This document shows positions 62,446 through 64,000 of a DNA stretch of 64,000 nucleotides, in pieces. The notes beneath the pieces are model-generated. The model did not search any database, was not told where the DNA came from, and saw only the letters and a list, made by a program, of their open reading frames with translations. Where the stretch lies: contig NZ_JAIZDP010000010.1 of NCBI RefSeq assembly GCF_021554725.1, positions 1 to 64,000 on the forward strand. Reading direction: 5' to 3'. Numbering within the stretch: position 1 is the first letter of the stretch; each line of letters starts with the position of its first letter. Position numbers and translations under genes: made by a program. The DNA comes from Sinomonas notoginsengisoli (GTDB lineage: Bacteria > Actinomycetota > Actinomycetes > Actinomycetales > Micrococcaceae).

Positions 62446-63993
62446 GTGGACATCGCCACCACTCTGAGATGGGCTGCAGAACGCTATCCCCGCAGGTGCG
62501 CCGTGGGAGGTGCCCGGCCACTGACCTATTCCGAGTGGGACGTCAGGACCGATGGCCTAGCCTCGTCGCTGATCGCTCTGGGTTGCGTTCCCGGCGATCG
62601 GGTCGTGCTCATGCTGAGCGGGGGGGAGCCGCTGGCATCGCTGCATCTGGCTGCGCAGAAGGCCGGCCTGACGTCTGTGCCCTTGTCGACGCGGTTCTCG
62701 GCCGTCGAGATGGCCTATTGCGTGGCGGACTGTTCCCCGGCGCTAATCATCGCTGACGACGCGACATCGGAGCTGGTCGAGCAGGCGTGCGCCTCGCTTC
62801 CGGGGCCCCCACCCGTCATCGGCATCGATGAGCTTCGGCATGCCGACCCGAAGCGGTTGCCCGACGCTCCTGCCGGATCCGACTACAGCCTCATGCTCTA
62901 CACCTCTGGGACAACCGGCAAGCCGAAAGGGGTTCCGCGGACCCACCGGGCCGAGCACTCGGCCGCCGTGGCACACCTGCTGCAGACGGGACAGCCTCCG
63001 GGGGCGGTGAGCCTCGGGGTGATGCCGTTGTTCCATACGATGGGGATGAGGTCGCTCCTGGCGAGCATCGTATGCGGCGGAACCTGGGTTCCCCAAGCCA
63101 AGTTCGACGCCGAGGAATCAATCGGCCTGATCATCGACCACGGCGTCGACTCTCTCTACCTAGTGCCCACCATCTACTGGTCCCTGCTTCAGACCGGCAG
63201 GCTGGACCAGGCCCGGAGCGTGCGGCGGCTGGCTTACGCGGGGGCCCCCATGAGCCCCACCCTCGCAGGGCAGCTCGTGGAGTCCGTCAGGCCGGAGCGC
63301 TTCATCAACCACTTCGGCAGCACTGAGATCTACACCTTCACCATTGGCCCTGATGGTGCGCGCAAGCCCGGTTGCGCCGGACGAGCGGGTATCTTCTCCA
63401 GGGTCCGTCTCGTGGACCCTACGCCCGGGGCCGATCCGGACGCGCTCGTTGTCCCAGGCGAGCAGGGACAGATTGCCGTCAGCATGGCCAGTCCCGAAGC
63501 TTTCGCCGGCTATTGGAACAGGCCGGACGCCGACGCCAAGTCCATCCGAGACGGCTGGTACTTCCCGGGAGATCTGGCGGTGGAGGATGATGACGGCGAC
63601 CTATGGGTCTCGGGCCGGGTGGACGACATGATCAATTCCGGAGGCGAGAATCTCTTCCCGGAGGACATCGAAAGCGCCCTTGCCGGCTGCCCTTACCTCG
63701 ACCAGGTCATTGTCGCCGGGACGCCGCACGAGAAGTGGGGCTCGGCGGTGACCGCCTTCTTCGTCCCGGCCGACCGGAACGCCCCACGTGAGGCGCTCGC
63801 CCTGGTCCAGTCCTGGGTCAGGCAGGAGTCGGGCCTTGCGCCGCTGAAGCGGCCGAAACGATATGTCGCGGTCGATGCCATCCCAACTTCCGCTGTCGGC
63901 AAGATTCTCCGCCGCCGACTCGTCGGGGGCGACTACCAGATGCTCGCAGACAGCGACGAAGAAAATACCACCTCCCGCAGGAGCACCCGATGA
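62446..63993 (+). CDS. Acyl/aryl-CoA ligase (class I adenylate-forming)
   Basis: A 515-residue AMP-forming ligase. Core motifs: A3 YTSGTTGKPKGVPRTHRA near residue 153, A5 HFGSTEIYTF, A7 GWYFPGDLAV, A8 GRVDDMINSGGENLFPEDIE and A10 PTSAVGKILRRRL with the catalytic lysine. The wording of A8 and the general shape match benzoate/4-chlorobenzoate-type and long-chain ligases. I chose the GTG at 62446 because AGGAG lies six bases upstream; a GTG at 62419 is in frame. First gene of an operon running off the window; substrate unknown, aromatic acid plausible beside PadR and XdhC. Confidence 0.86.
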   Translation: MDIATTLRWAAERYPRRCAVGGARPLTYSEWDVRTDGLASSLIALGCVPGDRVVLMLSGGEPLASLHLAAQKAGLTSVPLSTRFSAVEMAYCVADCSPALIIADDATSELVEQACASLPGPPPVIGIDELRHADPKRLPDAPAGSDYSLMLYTSGTTGKPKGVPRTHRAEHSAAVAHLLQTGQPPGAVSLGVMPLFHTMGMRSLLASIVCGGTWVPQAKFDAEESIGLIIDHGVDSLYLVPTIYWSLLQTGRLDQARSVRRLAYAGAPMSPTLAGQLVESVRPERFINHFGSTEIYTFTIGPDGARKPGCAGRAGIFSRVRLVDPTPGADPDALVVPGEQGQIAVSMASPEAFAGYWNRPDADAKSIRDGWYFPGDLAVEDDDGDLWVSGRVDDMINSGGENLFPEDIESALAGCPYLDQVIVAGTPHEKWGSAVTAFFVPADRNAPREALALVQSWVRQESGLAPLKRPKRYVAVDAIPTSAVGKILRRRLVGGDYQMLADSDEENTTSRRSTR

Positions 63994-64000
63994 CCGATCT
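63990..64000 (+). CDS. Start of next operon gene, cut by window edge
   Basis: ATGACCGATCT overlaps the CoA-ligase stop by four bases (ATGA) and has AGGAG seven bases upstream, so a coupled downstream gene begins here (MTD...). Nothing more can be said. Confidence 0.45.

Overview
The window is high-GC DNA with tightly packed genes, many GTG starts and many 4-base ATGA/GTGA overlaps. The protein families (LldD and lactate monooxygenase pair, stealth protein, Asp23/AmaP envelope-stress operon, DUF3618/holin-X cluster, PaaX, binding-protein sugar importers without their own ATPase) point to an actinobacterium, most likely a soil Micrococcaceae such as Arthrobacter or Sinomonas. That placement rests on gene content and style alone. 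No rRNA, tRNA or CRISPR array was seen.

1-16.3 kb is mostly housekeeping: a cut-off lipoprotein, two FMN alpha-hydroxy-acid oxidases with a DUF1905 protein, a HAD hydrolase, a TrmH-type methyltransferase, mltG, a four-gene molybdate operon (mop-like regulator, modA, modB, modC) behind two palindromes, a NagD-like phosphatase, an SDR, a Tat-exported hydrolase, pyrE, a stealth sugar-phosphate transferase and a phosphodiesterase.

16.3-40.4 kb is a hexuronate/aldonate catabolic island. Glucuronides enter by a GPH symporter (uidB) or an ABC importer, UidA releases glucuronate, UxaC and UxuB make mannonate, a ManD-type dehydratase makes 2-keto-3-deoxygluconate (KDG), and a PfkB kinase and a KDPG-type aldolase finish the route to pyruvate and glyceraldehyde 3-phosphate. 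The kinase and aldolase sit in a neighbouring galactonate operon (importer, dgoD, aldolase, kinase) with its own FadR-type GntR regulator. Two Gfo/Idh oxidoreductases, two xylose-isomerase-like TIM-barrel proteins and a gluconokinase complete the set. A LacI regulator in the middle is surrounded by at least five copies of one palindrome (GGCAANCGNTTGCC), four of them with a third half-site ten bases on, which suggests a single local regulon.

40.4-53.4 kb: nadE, exodeoxyribonuclease III, an unknown gene, a three-gene stress/envelope cluster (DUF3618, holin-X, unknown), a trehalose-type ABC operon with its own LacI, a small frameshifted gene, and a five-gene translationally coupled Asp23/AmaP operon.

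53.4-64 kb is more patchy. It holds a transporter-hydrolase-DUF3237 operon (the last gene broken by an in-frame stop) opposite a PaaX regulator, a sodium:solute symporter flanked by about 690 and 500 bases of gene-poor sequence with IS-like repeats and a truncated reading frame, then xdhC and padR divergent from an acyl/aryl-CoA ligase that starts an operon running off the right end. XdhC implies a molybdenum hydroxylase nearby, which would connect functionally to the molybdate importer at 6.8-9.9 kb.
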